Assembly: GCF_001984055.1 (NCBI RefSeq)
Contig: NZ_LYVO01000008.1
Span: 62,001-126,000, forward strand
DNA from: Variovorax sp. KK3
Lineage (GTDB): Bacteria > Pseudomonadota > Gammaproteobacteria > Burkholderiales > Burkholderiaceae_C
DNA length: 64,000 bases
Direction: 5' to 3'
Positions 16,193-26,360 of the stretch are shown in pieces. Made by a program: the position numbers and the translations under genes. Every line of letters starts with the position of its first letter. Positions within the stretch are counted from its first letter, which is position 1. The notes beneath the pieces were generated by a model. It made no database searches, was not told the origin of the DNA, and was given only the letters and a program-made list of their open reading frames with translations.

Positions 16193-17113
16193 GTGAATGG
16201 TTCGCCCCCTCCAAGACCCACATATCCTCCACCGATTCACATGGCTTATCGAGGGATGCCCGTGAGGGCACTGGGCACGGCGTCTGATGCACAGTCGACC
16301 ACTCCGGGAGCTCCGCTCAGCGAAGTTGTATCGATGAAGTCGCGGCAAGCGCCGCTTGGACCGGACGGGGGCCCGAAGTCTCGAACAAGAACGCTTGCTC
16401 AAGCTCGATCGGCAAACATGACCGACGTCGTTGCCAAACAGAAGAAAGGTGAGGAGCTCTCTACGGAGCAGAGCGTTAGGCGCGGGGAATATGCGAAGGC
16501 TAGGAGCATCGCTTACAAGCGGCTGGAAAAAAAGGTGCCTGCAAGAACGCCGTCGCCATTGCAGAAAGTGGCGGAATCACCGGATGGTGACGAGGTGGTT
16601 AACAGCACGAGCGAAAACCATCTTCCTCAAAAAGACGTCGCCGTTGATGTCATTGAAGCCAACCAGGAAAAGTCCGATGTGCTCACCTGCCTGTATGCCG
16701 AAAAGTTCGCCGGCATCGACGGTGTGCTTCTGAACCGCTTGCAAATGTTTGTCCGGGCTGCGACAGCTGAACAAAGCGAGCATGGTGATTTCGAGGGACG
16801 GATGCACGTCGAGTGCAGACGAGCGATCACTCAGATGATCGCGCACAGTCATCATTTTGACGGTCTTGTAACGCCTGCTCATTGGACGGAACTGGCCAAA
16901 GCGCTCGACGTCGAATTCGAGAAGATGCTGAACATGAGCATCGATCAGCAGGCCGAAGAGAAGCCGGTCCATTTGTCGTTCGAACAGATGCACAACTACA
17001 TCAGCCCCATGAGGAACATCGCCACGACATTCGCGGACAAGGTGGTGGATGTACTTCAGACGGAGTGGCCGGCACTCATCGCTGCCGACAAGAAGCCGAG
17101 CACCGACAACTGA
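16193..17113 (+). CDS. Unrecognised protein, candidate type III effector of the preceding chaperone
   Basis: The 306-residue product starts at GTG with an AAGGA Shine-Dalgarno nine bases upstream. Residues 1-120 are low-complexity, rich in Ser, Pro, Thr and Arg (opening MNGSPPPRPTYPPP), as in type III secretion signals and chaperone-binding regions. Residues 120-150 are acidic and polar. Residues 150-300 are predicted helical (for example DVLTCLYAEKFAGIDGVLLN and MRNIATTFADKVVDVLQTEW) with no membrane segment. I recognise no catalytic motif. The base composition is visibly lower in GC than its neighbours, with more AT-ending codons, which suggests recent transfer. It is convergent with the MalT-type regulator gene. 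Confidence 0.55.
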   Translation: MNGSPPPRPTYPPPIHMAYRGMPVRALGTASDAQSTTPGAPLSEVVSMKSRQAPLGPDGGPKSRTRTLAQARSANMTDVVAKQKKGEELSTEQSVRRGEYAKARSIAYKRLEKKVPARTPSPLQKVAESPDGDEVVNSTSENHLPQKDVAVDVIEANQEKSDVLTCLYAEKFAGIDGVLLNRLQMFVRAATAEQSEHGDFEGRMHVECRRAITQMIAHSHHFDGLVTPAHWTELAKALDVEFEKMLNMSIDQQAEEKPVHLSFEQMHNYISPMRNIATTFADKVVDVLQTEWPALIAADKKPSTDN

Positions 17114-17176
17114 TTCGGCGAAGCGCCGCAGCAGTCGTCGATCGCCACGCGCTCGCTGCTTCGAAGGCCAGGCAGC

Positions 17177-19828
17177 TCATCCCCGCGTTTGAGCTTCTTG
17201 CCCGGCCAGCCAGGCCGCGGCCTGCAGGCGCGACGTGACGTCCAGCCGCTCGAGGATGCGCGCCACGTGGCGCTTGATGGTGTGCGGGCTCAAGCCGAGT
17301 TCCGCCGCGATGACCTTGTTGCTGTGGCCTGCGGCCAGCCTGCGCAATACGCTCATCTCGCGCGGGCTCAGGCCGGCCTCGTTCGACGGGGCGGGTGCGT
17401 CGTCCGGCCGCGTCCCAGACGGTGCGCGTGACATCTCGACCCATTGCCTGAGCACCTCGCGACCATCCGCCGGGGCGACACCGTCCCATCGGCCTCTGGC
17501 GATCTCGTGCAGCGACGTCGACCCGTTCAGCAAGACGCCTCCGCATTCGCCCGAGGCCTGGAAGTGCGCCACGAGCGGCGCGACGGCGTCCCAAGCGGCT
17601 GACGCGTTGCCGGCCCGCAGTTCCGCGCGGCACAGCTGAACCCTGACAAAGGCGTCCAGGCCCACCCGGTTCGACGCGCGGGAGCTGAGGACGATGTGCT
17701 GCAGCAAGACGAGTGCATCTGAAGCCCGTCCTTCATGCAGCGCGATGCAGGCCTCCACGGTCTCGTGCAGCGGCCAGCGCTCGTCCGGATGCACCTCGGC
17801 CAGCAAGCGCAGCGGCCCGATCGCTCGACGCACACCCTCCCAATCGTCCAGCGCGGCGGCGCTTCGGCAGGCGAGGCTGAGATTCATGACGCGAAGGCCG
17901 ATGTGGCGGCGCGGCTCGTCGGCATCCCTGATCAGGGCCTCCTGTGCGGAGCGCGCCCGTTCGACGTCGCCCTCCAGAGCGCAACAGATGGCGCGCAGCC
18001 GCATCAACGGCACCTGCAGGCTGCGCGGGTGGCCCAGCCAGCGGCTGTCGGCCTCGATCTGCCGGATCGTCTCGCCGGCTTCGTCGATGGCGCCGCTCCA
18101 GAGGTGCAGCCAGGCGCTCAAAACACCGGCCGCAGCCAATGGGCCCGGACGTTCGCCGGCTGCCACCCTGGCTTCCGTGACGAAGCGCTCCATGTGAGGC
18201 CGCACGCCGGCGCGGCCGATGAACAAGAACACGCGTGGCGTGCATTGATACCAGAGGTCCGGGCGGTTCGCGGCGTGCAGGTGGTCGACCATCGCCGCAA
18301 GGTGGACGGCCGGCCCTTGCGGCGGGCCGTTGTGGCCGGTATCCCAATAGGAGATCAACGACACCAGGGCGCGCGTCGCGGAGTCCGGGGCCGGACCCGG
18401 CAGGCTCGCGATCAGCGCGTGCGCGTCGGGGGCTCGCTGCAGGAACATCAGGCCCAGGACTTCGTACACGCGCGCTTCGTAGGCGTCGCGATGCCGGCCG
18501 GCTTCTGCGAAGCCCTTGGCGGCCTTTGCCATGGCAAAGCCCAGCGCGGGCCAATCCATCTCTGCCATGGCGCAAAGGCCGCGGGCGAACGCGAGCACCG
18601 GCGAGGTGTCGCGCAGGCGCTCCGGAAATTGATCCACGAGGCGCAAGACGAGAGAGCTGTTCTCGTCGGTGATGAGGAGCCCGGCTGCATCGGCAAGTTC
18701 GTGTTCGGCCTCGACCCACATGCCGGCGCGCAGCAGCATCTGCAGCCTGCGTGCGCGATCGGGCTCGAGCTGCGCCGCCAGCCTGAGCAATGGCGGAATG
18801 CGCTCCGGCGCGTCACGGCGCAGACGCTCTTCGAGGAACTCCCTGAAGAGGTCATGCAGGCGCAGCGCCAATTCGTCCCCTTCCAGGACGGTCACGAAGA
18901 GCCCGCGCCGCTCGATCTCTTCCAGCAGCTCCGAGGTGCGGGGATGGCCGCTCACCGCGCGGCAGCGCCGCTCGGTGAGCTCGGGCAGCACCGAGCAGGT
19001 CAGGAGGAAATCGCGCAGCTCCTGCGGCATCTGGCCCAAGACCTCGGACGCGAGGAAATCGAACATGTGCCGCTGTTGCTGCTGCCGGCGCACCGCATTC
19101 GTGCGGTTCGAATGCCGCTCGACCTCCAGGCTGATACAGAGCCCTGCGGCCCAGCCGTTGGTGCGCTCACGCAGCAGCCGGCGCGCGTCGTCGGCCTGGT
19201 CCAGGCCGGCGGCCACGCAAAGGCGCTGCGTCTCGTCGTCGCTGAAGCGGAGGTCCGACTCGCAGATTTCCTCCAGGTTGCGATCGGCGCGGAATCGCGA
19301 CAGCGGCAGGGGCGGGTCGGTGCGCGAAGCCAGCACCAGCGTCCAATGATTCGGCAAACGTTCGATCAACAGTCCGAGAAACTCGAAGACCTGGGGCACC
19401 TCGATGCAGTGCACGTCATCGAGCACGATCACGCCGCGTTCGACAGGCATCGCCGCTAGCACGTTGGCAAACTCGCCGGCGCTGTCGAGCAGGCTGCCGC
19501 CCTGCCGTACGGCCTCGACCAGCCTGTCGGGCGCCACGCGCCATGGCGGATCGTAGGGTTCCAGGGCTTCGCCCAGGTAGGCCAGCAGGCGGCGCAGGTC
19601 GTCCTGCCTGTCGGAGGTGACCCACGCAGATGCATCGCGAGGGCCGAGACGCGCGATGAGTTGCGAGAGCACCGCCGTCTTGCCGTAGCCTGCCGGCGCC
19701 ACCACGACCAGCAGCTGGCGCCGATGCAGTGCGCGATGGAGCCGCTCTTCGAGTTGGGTGCGCTCGATCAGGCCGGCGCGGAAATTCGGTGGCTGGATCC
19801 TGGTTCGGGCGAAGACCATGGATTGCAT
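17177..19828 (-). CDS. Large ATP-binding LuxR-family regulator (MalT type)
   Basis: The 883-residue protein has the MalT/LAL architecture. Residues 1-340 form a STAND NTPase with Walker A A44-PAGYGK-T51 and Walker B-like GVIVLDDVH. A long helical TPR-like sensor spans about residues 350-800. The C-terminal LuxR helix-turn-helix starts at LSPREMSVLRRLAAGHSN, followed by KVIAAELGLSPHTIKRHVAR. These ATP- and ligand-dependent activators usually control carbohydrate, lipid or aromatic catabolism. A second ATG at 19819 is possible. It is divergent from the HutC-type GntR gene that opens the 17-kb catabolic cluster, so it may control that cluster; it could equally control the chaperone-effector pair it faces. 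Confidence 0.88.
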   Translation of the reverse strand: MQSMVFARTRIQPPNFRAGLIERTQLEERLHRALHRRQLLVVVAPAGYGKTAVLSQLIARLGPRDASAWVTSDRQDDLRRLLAYLGEALEPYDPPWRVAPDRLVEAVRQGGSLLDSAGEFANVLAAMPVERGVIVLDDVHCIEVPQVFEFLGLLIERLPNHWTLVLASRTDPPLPLSRFRADRNLEEICESDLRFSDDETQRLCVAAGLDQADDARRLLRERTNGWAAGLCISLEVERHSNRTNAVRRQQQQRHMFDFLASEVLGQMPQELRDFLLTCSVLPELTERRCRAVSGHPRTSELLEEIERRGLFVTVLEGDELALRLHDLFREFLEERLRRDAPERIPPLLRLAAQLEPDRARRLQMLLRAGMWVEAEHELADAAGLLITDENSSLVLRLVDQFPERLRDTSPVLAFARGLCAMAEMDWPALGFAMAKAAKGFAEAGRHRDAYEARVYEVLGLMFLQRAPDAHALIASLPGPAPDSATRALVSLISYWDTGHNGPPQGPAVHLAAMVDHLHAANRPDLWYQCTPRVFLFIGRAGVRPHMERFVTEARVAAGERPGPLAAAGVLSAWLHLWSGAIDEAGETIRQIEADSRWLGHPRSLQVPLMRLRAICCALEGDVERARSAQEALIRDADEPRRHIGLRVMNLSLACRSAAALDDWEGVRRAIGPLRLLAEVHPDERWPLHETVEACIALHEGRASDALVLLQHIVLSSRASNRVGLDAFVRVQLCRAELRAGNASAAWDAVAPLVAHFQASGECGGVLLNGSTSLHEIARGRWDGVAPADGREVLRQWVEMSRAPSGTRPDDAPAPSNEAGLSPREMSVLRRLAAGHSNKVIAAELGLSPHTIKRHVARILERLDVTSRLQAAAWLAGQEAQTRG

Positions 19829-19963
19829 TGAAGCGAGAGAAGGGCAGAACTGTCAATCGGTTCAAGCCCCCCGCCCGTGCCGCCTGTGCGATTCAACGGT
19901 GCCGCCGCGCGTCGTCAAATGTCCCATTGACAGAACATTCGAAGTGGTCAACGATGCCCTCCG

Positions 19964-20752
19964 ATGTCGTTGATGCCCCTGCCCAAGTACCACCAGATCT
20001 ACCTGGTGCTGCGCGAACAGCTCGCCGAGGGCCGTTTCGCCGAGGGCGTGCCGGGCGAGCTGGCGTTGATGGCGCAGTTCGGCGTCGCGCGCGTCACGGT
20101 GCGGCGGGCGCTCGAGCGGCTGTCGTCCGAAGGGCTGATCTCGCGCAACCCGGGGCGGCGCACGCGTGCGGTTCTGCAGGTCGCCGCGAACGAACCGAGG
20201 GCGGAGACCGCGACGCGGGCCAACCTCCACGGCCTGCTCGAAAACCTCGTCACCATGGGCCTGCATACCTCAGTCAAGGTGATCGACGTGGCCACGGTGT
20301 CGGCCTCGAGCCAGGTGGCGGAGGCGTTGCAATTGCAGATGGGCGACGCGGTGCAGAAGGCTGTGCGCGTGCGCTCCACGCGTGAAGGGCCGCTGTCGCA
20401 CATCACCACCTACGTCCCGAACGACGTCGGCCGCCGCTTCGGCCGGCGAGAGCTGGCGAAGAAGCCGATCCTGGTGCTGCTCGAAGAAGCTGGCGTGAAG
20501 GTCGGCCGCGCGCACCAAACGATCACTGCGCGCCTCGCCGACAACGTGCTGGCCGAGCACCTGGAGGTGTCGGTCGGATCGGCCCTGCTGGCGGTGCGCC
20601 GGCTGGTGTACGACCAGAACGAGCGGCCCGTGCAGTGGCTGCACGGCTTCTACCGGCCCGACCGCTATGCCTACGAGATGCAGCTGTCGCGCGTCGGCAG
20701 CATCGACGCCAAGGTCTGGGTGAGCAAGGACGTCTCCGCGCCTTTCAACTAG
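19964..20752 (+). CDS. HutC-subfamily GntR transcriptional regulator (UTRA domain)
   Basis: The 262-residue protein has an N-terminal winged helix (PKYHQIYLVLREQLAEGRF, then GELALMAQFGVARVTVRRAL, ERLSSEGLISRNPGRRTRAV) and a UTRA effector domain (about residues 90-250, with HITTYVPNDVGRRF and RLVYDQNERPVQWLHGFYRP). HutC-type regulators are typically repressors that sense a pathway metabolite. It is the first gene of the same-strand cluster running to 37229; 28 bp separate it from the LivK-type gene. It is therefore the most likely local switch for the whole catabolic set. Confidence 0.9.
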   Translation: MSLMPLPKYHQIYLVLREQLAEGRFAEGVPGELALMAQFGVARVTVRRALERLSSEGLISRNPGRRTRAVLQVAANEPRAETATRANLHGLLENLVTMGLHTSVKVIDVATVSASSQVAEALQLQMGDAVQKAVRVRSTREGPLSHITTYVPNDVGRRFGRRELAKKPILVLLEEAGVKVGRAHQTITARLADNVLAEHLEVSVGSALLAVRRLVYDQNERPVQWLHGFYRPDRYAYEMQLSRVGSIDAKVWVSKDVSAPFN

Positions 20753-20780
20753 CCGATCAACGAACCAACAAGGAAAACCC

Positions 20781-21983
20781 ATGAGCACTCGTCGCCGCTT
20801 CATCTCGCAGTCCGCCGCCATGGCCTCCGCCGTCGCCCTGCCGCTCGTGGCGGGCGCGCAGCCCAAGACCGTGAAGGTCGGCGTGCTGCATCCGGTGACG
20901 GGTGCACTGGCCTACTCGGGCCAGCAATGCCGCCTGGGCGCGCAGCTCGCCATCGAGGACATCAACAAGGCCGGCGGCATCAAGTCGCTGGGCGGCGCGC
21001 AGATCGAGGCGTTGCTGGGCGACGCGCAGTCGCAGCCGCAGGCCGGCACGGCCGAGGTCGAGAAGATGAACGAAGCCGGCGTGAGCGCGATCGTCGGCGC
21101 CTTCGCGTCGGCCATCTGCCTGGCGACCACGCAGGCCGCAGCCAAGTACAACCTGCCGCACGTGGTCGACGTGGGCGTGGCCGACCAGATCGTCGAGCGC
21201 GGGCTCAAGAACACCTTCCGCTTCGGGCCCGGCTACAAGAAGTCGACCGAGCTCTCGATGGCCAACCTGCTGGTGCTCAACAAGGCCGCGGGCAGCCCGG
21301 CGAAGACGGTGATGATCATCCACGAGGAATCGCTGTTCGGCGCCGGCACCGCGCAGCTGCTGTCGCGCGAGCTACCGGGCTACGGCTTCGACGTGAAGGA
21401 AGTGGTGAAGCACGCCAACCCCACGCGCGACTTCAACAACATCGTGCTGCGCATGAAGTCGATCAACCCCGACATCGTGATCCCGGCCAACTACTACAAC
21501 GAATACGCGTTGCTGGTGCGCACCATGCAGCAGCAGAAGGTGTCGCCGAAGGCCATCTTCTCGGTGCTGGGCGGCGCGGCCTCGAGCTACAAGTTCGTGA
21601 AGGAGTTTCCCGACGCGGCCAACGGCATCATCGACTGCAACCACTGGTTCAACCCGAAGGACAAGCGCGCGCAGGAACTCAGGAAGCGGGTGGAGGCCAA
21701 GGGGCAGTTCTTCAGCTACGAGGTCTTCATGACCTACACCGCGATGGGCCTGCTGGCCGATGCACTGGAGCGCGCGAAGTCGACGGACCGCGCGGCCATC
21801 ATCGATGCGCTGGAGAAGAGCACCTTCTCGAATCACATCATGCCGTACGGGCCTACGAAGTTCGTCAACGGGCAGAACGAAGGTGCGCAGCCGCTGATGA
21901 CGCAGGTGGTGAAGAACGACATCAAGGTGATCATTCCGCGCGATTACCGCGAGGTGGAGCCGGTGTTTCCGTTGAAGGCGTGA
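20781..21983 (+). CDS. ABC importer substrate-binding protein (LivK/branched-chain type)
   Basis: The 400-residue protein opens MSTRRRFISQSAAMASAVAL, a signal peptide with a twin-arginine-like R-R-R-F pattern, then the periplasmic-binding fold starting VKVGVLHPVTGALAYSGQQC. The GAQLAIEDINKAGGI and ETSELS-like segments are typical of type I amino-acid/amide/short-acid receptors. It delivers ligand to the LivHMGF complex encoded directly downstream. Branched-chain-type ABC importers of catabolic clusters often carry aromatic acids, amides or urea rather than amino acids, so the ligand is best inferred from the pathway and remains unknown. A REP-like palindrome separates it from livH. Confidence 0.9.
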   Translation: MSTRRRFISQSAAMASAVALPLVAGAQPKTVKVGVLHPVTGALAYSGQQCRLGAQLAIEDINKAGGIKSLGGAQIEALLGDAQSQPQAGTAEVEKMNEAGVSAIVGAFASAICLATTQAAAKYNLPHVVDVGVADQIVERGLKNTFRFGPGYKKSTELSMANLLVLNKAAGSPAKTVMIIHEESLFGAGTAQLLSRELPGYGFDVKEVVKHANPTRDFNNIVLRMKSINPDIVIPANYYNEYALLVRTMQQQKVSPKAIFSVLGGAASSYKFVKEFPDAANGIIDCNHWFNPKDKRAQELRKRVEAKGQFFSYEVFMTYTAMGLLADALERAKSTDRAAIIDALEKSTFSNHIMPYGPTKFVNGQNEGAQPLMTQVVKNDIKVIIPRDYREVEPVFPLKA

Positions 21984-22019
21984 GGATGCGATCGACTTGT
22001 CCCTTGTCCCCGCTTTGTC

Positions 22020-22040
22020 CCCTCTCCCTCTGGGAGAGGG
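22020..22040. repeat. REP-like palindrome, copy 3
   Basis: CCCTCTCCC and GGGAGAGGG flank a TCT loop between the LivK and LivH genes, inside an otherwise tight operon. The 3' arm (GGGAGAGGG) ends nine bases before the GTG start of livH, where it could act as Shine-Dalgarno or, when paired, hide it. The flank CCCCGCTTTGT matches copies 2 and 5. Confidence 0.85.
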
Positions 22041-22049
22041 CGTAATACC

Positions 22050-22922
22050 GTGCTCGATTTCGGCATTCTTTTCCCGTCGCTGCTCAACGGCCTGACCACC
22101 GGCGCCGTGTACGCGCTGATCGCGCTCGGCCTCACGCTCATCTACGGCGTGCTCCACATCATCAACTTCGCCCACGGCGCCTGCCTGATGCTGGCGCTGT
22201 ACGCGGTGTACTTCCTCAAGGAACGGCTCGGCATCGATCCGTACCTGGCGTTGCCGATCGTGGTGCCCGGCATGTTCGCGCTCGGCTACGCACTGCAACG
22301 CATCGTCATCAACCGCGCCGGCCACGGCAAGGACGAGAACATCCTGTTGGCGACACTCGGCATCGCGATCGTCATGGAGAACCTCGCGCTGATCTTCTTC
22401 AAGTCCGACACGCGCAGCGTCGACACCGCCTACTCGCTGGCCACCGTCGCCATCGGCCCCGCGATGATCGCGGTGCCCAAGCTGGTGGCCTTCGCCGGCG
22501 CGCTCGTCGTGTCGGCGCTGCTGTTCTGGATCATGGGCCGCACCGACCTCGGACGCGCCATCCGTGCGGTGGCGAAAGAGAAGGAGGGAGCGAAGCTCAT
22601 GGGCATCGACGTCGACCACGTCTACGCGATGAGCTTCGGCATCGGCCTGGCCTGCCTGGGCGCCGCGGCCTGCTTCCTGCTGCCGGCCTACTACGTCAAC
22701 CCGCAGGTGGGCAGCGGCTTCGTGCTGGTGGCCTTCACCATCGTGGTGCTGGGCGGCATGGGCAGCTTCGTCGGTGCGCTGGTCGGCGGCTTCCTGGTCG
22801 GGGTGGTGGAGTCGCTGGGCGGGCTGTACCTCGGTGAATCGCTGGGGCAGATCGGCATCTTCGCGATCTTCATCGCGGTGGTGCTGTTCAGGCCGCAGGG
22901 GTTGTTCGGAGCCAAGGCATGA
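22050..22922 (+). CDS. livH: ABC importer permease (LivH type)
   Basis: The 290-residue permease starts at GTG (MLDFGILFPSLLNGLTTGAV). It has about eight membrane segments and the LivH signature YALIALGLTLIYGVLHIINFAHG. The cytoplasmic coupling-helix region RAIRAVAKEKEGAKLMGID faces the ATPases. FTIVVLGGMGSFVGALVGG is the conserved late segment. It pairs with LivM as the heterodimeric inner-membrane channel. The only Shine-Dalgarno-like sequence is supplied by the 3' arm of the palindrome at 22020-22040. Its end overlaps the LivM start by 4 bp. Confidence 0.93.
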   Translation: MLDFGILFPSLLNGLTTGAVYALIALGLTLIYGVLHIINFAHGACLMLALYAVYFLKERLGIDPYLALPIVVPGMFALGYALQRIVINRAGHGKDENILLATLGIAIVMENLALIFFKSDTRSVDTAYSLATVAIGPAMIAVPKLVAFAGALVVSALLFWIMGRTDLGRAIRAVAKEKEGAKLMGIDVDHVYAMSFGIGLACLGAAACFLLPAYYVNPQVGSGFVLVAFTIVVLGGMGSFVGALVGGFLVGVVESLGGLYLGESLGQIGIFAIFIAVVLFRPQGLFGAKA

Positions 22923-23888
22923 GCGGAGGCCGCCAGCTCGCGCTCATCGCGCTCTTCACCATCGCGGTGGCCTGCGTGCCGCTCGTTTCGCGCTCGGGCG
23001 CGCTGCTCAACTTCGTGATGATGGCGCTCTATGCCACGCTGCTCGCGCAGGCCTGGAACATCCTGGGCGGCTTCGGCGGGCAGTTCTCGTTCGGCCATGC
23101 GCTCTTCTTCGGCACGGGCGCTTACGTGCAGGCCATCGCGCAACTGCAGGGTGGGATCAACGCGTGGGCGGCGCTGCCGCTGGCCATCGCGGGTGCGGCG
23201 GTAGTGGGCGTGTTCGTCGGCGCGCTGAGCTTCCGCTACGGGCTCAAGGGCTCTTACTTCGCCTTGGTCACGCTGGCCTTCGCGGAGGTGTTCCGCATCG
23301 TCGCGCTGTCGGTGCCGTTCACCGGCGGCGGTGTGGGGCTGATGGTGCCGCTGCGCGAGGCGGCGTCCAACTTCCAGTTCGGCTCGCGTGCCGGCTACCT
23401 GTGGGTGATGCTGGGCTTCGTGCTGGCGGCGCTGCTGGTGACCTGGTGGCTGCGCCACGGCCGCTTCGGCGCCTGGCTGCAGGCGGTGCGTGACAACGAG
23501 GACGCGGCCCGCGCGGTCGGCGTGAATCCGTTTCGCGTGAAGCTAGGCGCGATCGCATTGTCTGCCGCCTTCATGGGCGCGGCCGGGGCCTTCTATGTGC
23601 AGGTGTTCCAGTACATCGACCCGGGCATCGCCTACGGGCCGTCGACCTCGGTCGAGGCGCTGGTCGCGGCCATCGTGGGCGGCATGGGCACGCTGTGGGG
23701 GCCGGTGCTGGGCGCGGTGGTGCTGCACCTGCTCGCCGACCTCACGCGCAACCTGTTCGGCGAGCTGCCGGGCATCAACATGGTGATCTACGGCGTGGTG
23801 CTGGTGCTGATCGTGATCTTCCTGCCGCGCGGCATCGCGGGGCTGGGCCAGTCAGTGCGGCAGCTGTGGGCCGGGAAGGGCGGGCGCC

Positions 23889-23896
<8 letters not shown>
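22919..23896 (+). CDS. livM: ABC importer permease (LivM type)
   Basis: The 325-residue permease has eight or more membrane segments and the LivM signature YATLLAQAWNILGGFGGQFS followed by FGHALFFGTGAY. The coupling region reads AVRDNEDAARAVGVNPFRVK and the late conserved segment is VEALVAAIVGGMGTLWGPVL. It forms the channel with LivH. The start overlaps livH (ATGA) and the end overlaps livG by 8 bp, so the subunits are translationally coupled. Confidence 0.93.
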
Positions 23897-24643
<747 letters not shown>

Positions 24644-24647
<4 letters not shown>

Positions 24648-25354
24648 CCTCGTTGCTCGACATCCAGGCCCTGCGCGGCGGCTACGGCCGCACCGAGGTG
24701 CTGCGCGGCGTGGACCTGCAGGTGAACGCCGGCGAAATGGTCGCGCTGCTGGGCAGCAACGGGGCCGGCAAGTCCACGCTGAACAAGATGGTCTGCGGCC
24801 TCGCACCGGCCTGGAGCGGCACGGTGCGCTTCGACGGGCAGGACCTGAGCGGCGCGCACTACCGCGACGTCGTGAAGGCCGGCCTGATCCAGGTGCCCGA
24901 GGGCCGCAAGGTCTTCCCCAACCTGAGCGTGCTGGAGAACCTCGAACTCGGCTCCTTCACCCGCGCACGCGAGCGCCGCGCACTCAACCTGGAGCGCGTG
25001 TTCACCATCTTCCCGCGGCTCAAGGAACGCCGCGGCCAGCACGCCGGCACCATGAGCGGCGGCGAGCAGCAGATGCTCGCCATCGGCCGTGGCCTGATGG
25101 CGGAGCCGGTGCTGCTGATCCTCGACGAGCCCTCGCTGGGCCTGTCGCCGCTGCTGGTCGAAGAAATGTTCGCGCTGATCCGGCAACTGCGCGACGACGG
25201 CCTGGCCGTGCTGCTCGTGGAGCAGAACGTGGGCCAGTCGCTGGAGATCGCCGACCGCGCCTACGTGCTGGAGAACGGCAGCGTGCGCTTCTCGGGCGAG
25301 CCGCAGGCGCTGTTGGCAAGCGACGAACTGCGGCGCGCGTACCTGGGGCTGTGA
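24644..25354 (+). CDS. livF: ABC importer ATPase (LivF type)
   Basis: The 236-residue ATPase has Walker A GSNGAGKST, the LivF motif VPEGRKVFPNLSVLENLELG, a canonical signature TMSGGEQQMLAIGRGL, Walker B VLLILDEPSLGLSP and switch VEQNVGQSLEIADRAYVLENG. It completes the five-part importer livKHMGF. The ATG overlaps the livG stop by 4 bp. Confidence 0.93.
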
Positions 25355-25403
25355 GCCCGCCAATTCCGATTCAAGAGACATCGAGCCAAGGAGGCCACCT
25401 GCC

Positions 25404-26360
25404 ATGAAACGTCGAGACATCCTCATCGCATCCGCAGCCGCCGCGCTGGCCACCGGCGCACGCGCCCAGGTCGGCGGCGCGCCGGTGCGCATCCTGGTCG
25501 GCGCGCCCGCCGGCGGTTCCACCGACACCCTGGCGCGCACGCTGGCCGCCAGCATGGGCCCGGTGCTGGGCCGCACGGTGATCGTCGAGAACCGGCCCGG
25601 CGCCGGCGGCAACATCGCGGCCGAGGCGGTGGCCAAGGCGGCGCCGGACGGCAACACGCTGCTGATGAGCTTCACCAGCCACGCGATCAACGCGACGCTC
25701 TACCCTTCGCTGCCCTTCGACCCCATCAAGGACTTCAGCGCGCTGACCTGCGTCGCGACCTCGCCCTCGGTGCTGGTGGCGCATCCGTCGGTGCCGGCCG
25801 CCAACGTGCGCGAGCTGATCGCACTGGCCAAGGCCAAGCCGGGGCAGCTCAACTTCGCCATCGGCGGCATCGGCTCCTCGCTGCACATGGCGGGCGATGC
25901 CTTCAAGATGCAGTCGAACACCTTCATCGTCAACATCCCCTACCGCGGCACCGCGCCTGCGGTGCAGGACGTGCTGGCCGGCCAGGTGCAGCTGATGTTC
26001 GCCGCGGTGGGCAACGTGCAGGCCCACGTGAAGGCCGGCAAGCTCAAGGCGCTGGGCGTGACCACCGCGAAGCGCCTGCCTTCGCTGCCCGAGGTGCCGG
26101 CCATCGCGGAGACGCTGCCGGGCTACGAGTCGAGCGCGTGGTTCGGTCTGTTCGGGCCGGGTGGGCTGCAGCCCGATGTCGCCAAGCGCATCAGCGACGC
26201 GGCGCGCCAGGCCATCGCCCAGCCCGAGATGCGCAAGCGGCTGGAGACCGAAGGCGCGATTCCCGTCGGCAACTCGCCCGAGCAGTTCACCGAGTTCGTC
26301 AAGGGCGAGATCGTGCGCTGGGGCAAGGTGGTCAAGTTCTCCGGGGCGAAGCCGGAATGA
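25404..26360 (+). CDS. Tripartite tricarboxylate-type (TctC/Bug) substrate-binding protein, first copy
   Basis: The 318-residue protein starts after an AAGGAGG Shine-Dalgarno. A signal peptide (MKRRDILIASAAAALATGAR) has a possible Tat-like RRD and cleavage after ARA. The mature part has the Bug signatures RILVGAPAGGSTDTLAR, NRPGAGGNIAAE, PYRGTAPAVQDVLAGQVQLM and VPAIAETLPGYE. Bug proteins are periplasmic receptors that clamp carboxylates or amides by two water-mediated loops. No TctA or TctB gene is in the window, so it is an orphan receptor. Its stop overlaps the start of the dehydratase large subunit (ATGA), which ties it firmly to the catabolic genes. Confidence 0.92.
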   Translation: MKRRDILIASAAAALATGARAQVGGAPVRILVGAPAGGSTDTLARTLAASMGPVLGRTVIVENRPGAGGNIAAEAVAKAAPDGNTLLMSFTSHAINATLYPSLPFDPIKDFSALTCVATSPSVLVAHPSVPAANVRELIALAKAKPGQLNFAIGGIGSSLHMAGDAFKMQSNTFIVNIPYRGTAPAVQDVLAGQVQLMFAAVGNVQAHVKAGKLKALGVTTAKRLPSLPEVPAIAETLPGYESSAWFGLFGPGGLQPDVAKRISDAARQAIAQPEMRKRLETEGAIPVGNSPEQFTEFVKGEIVRWGKVVKFSGAKPE

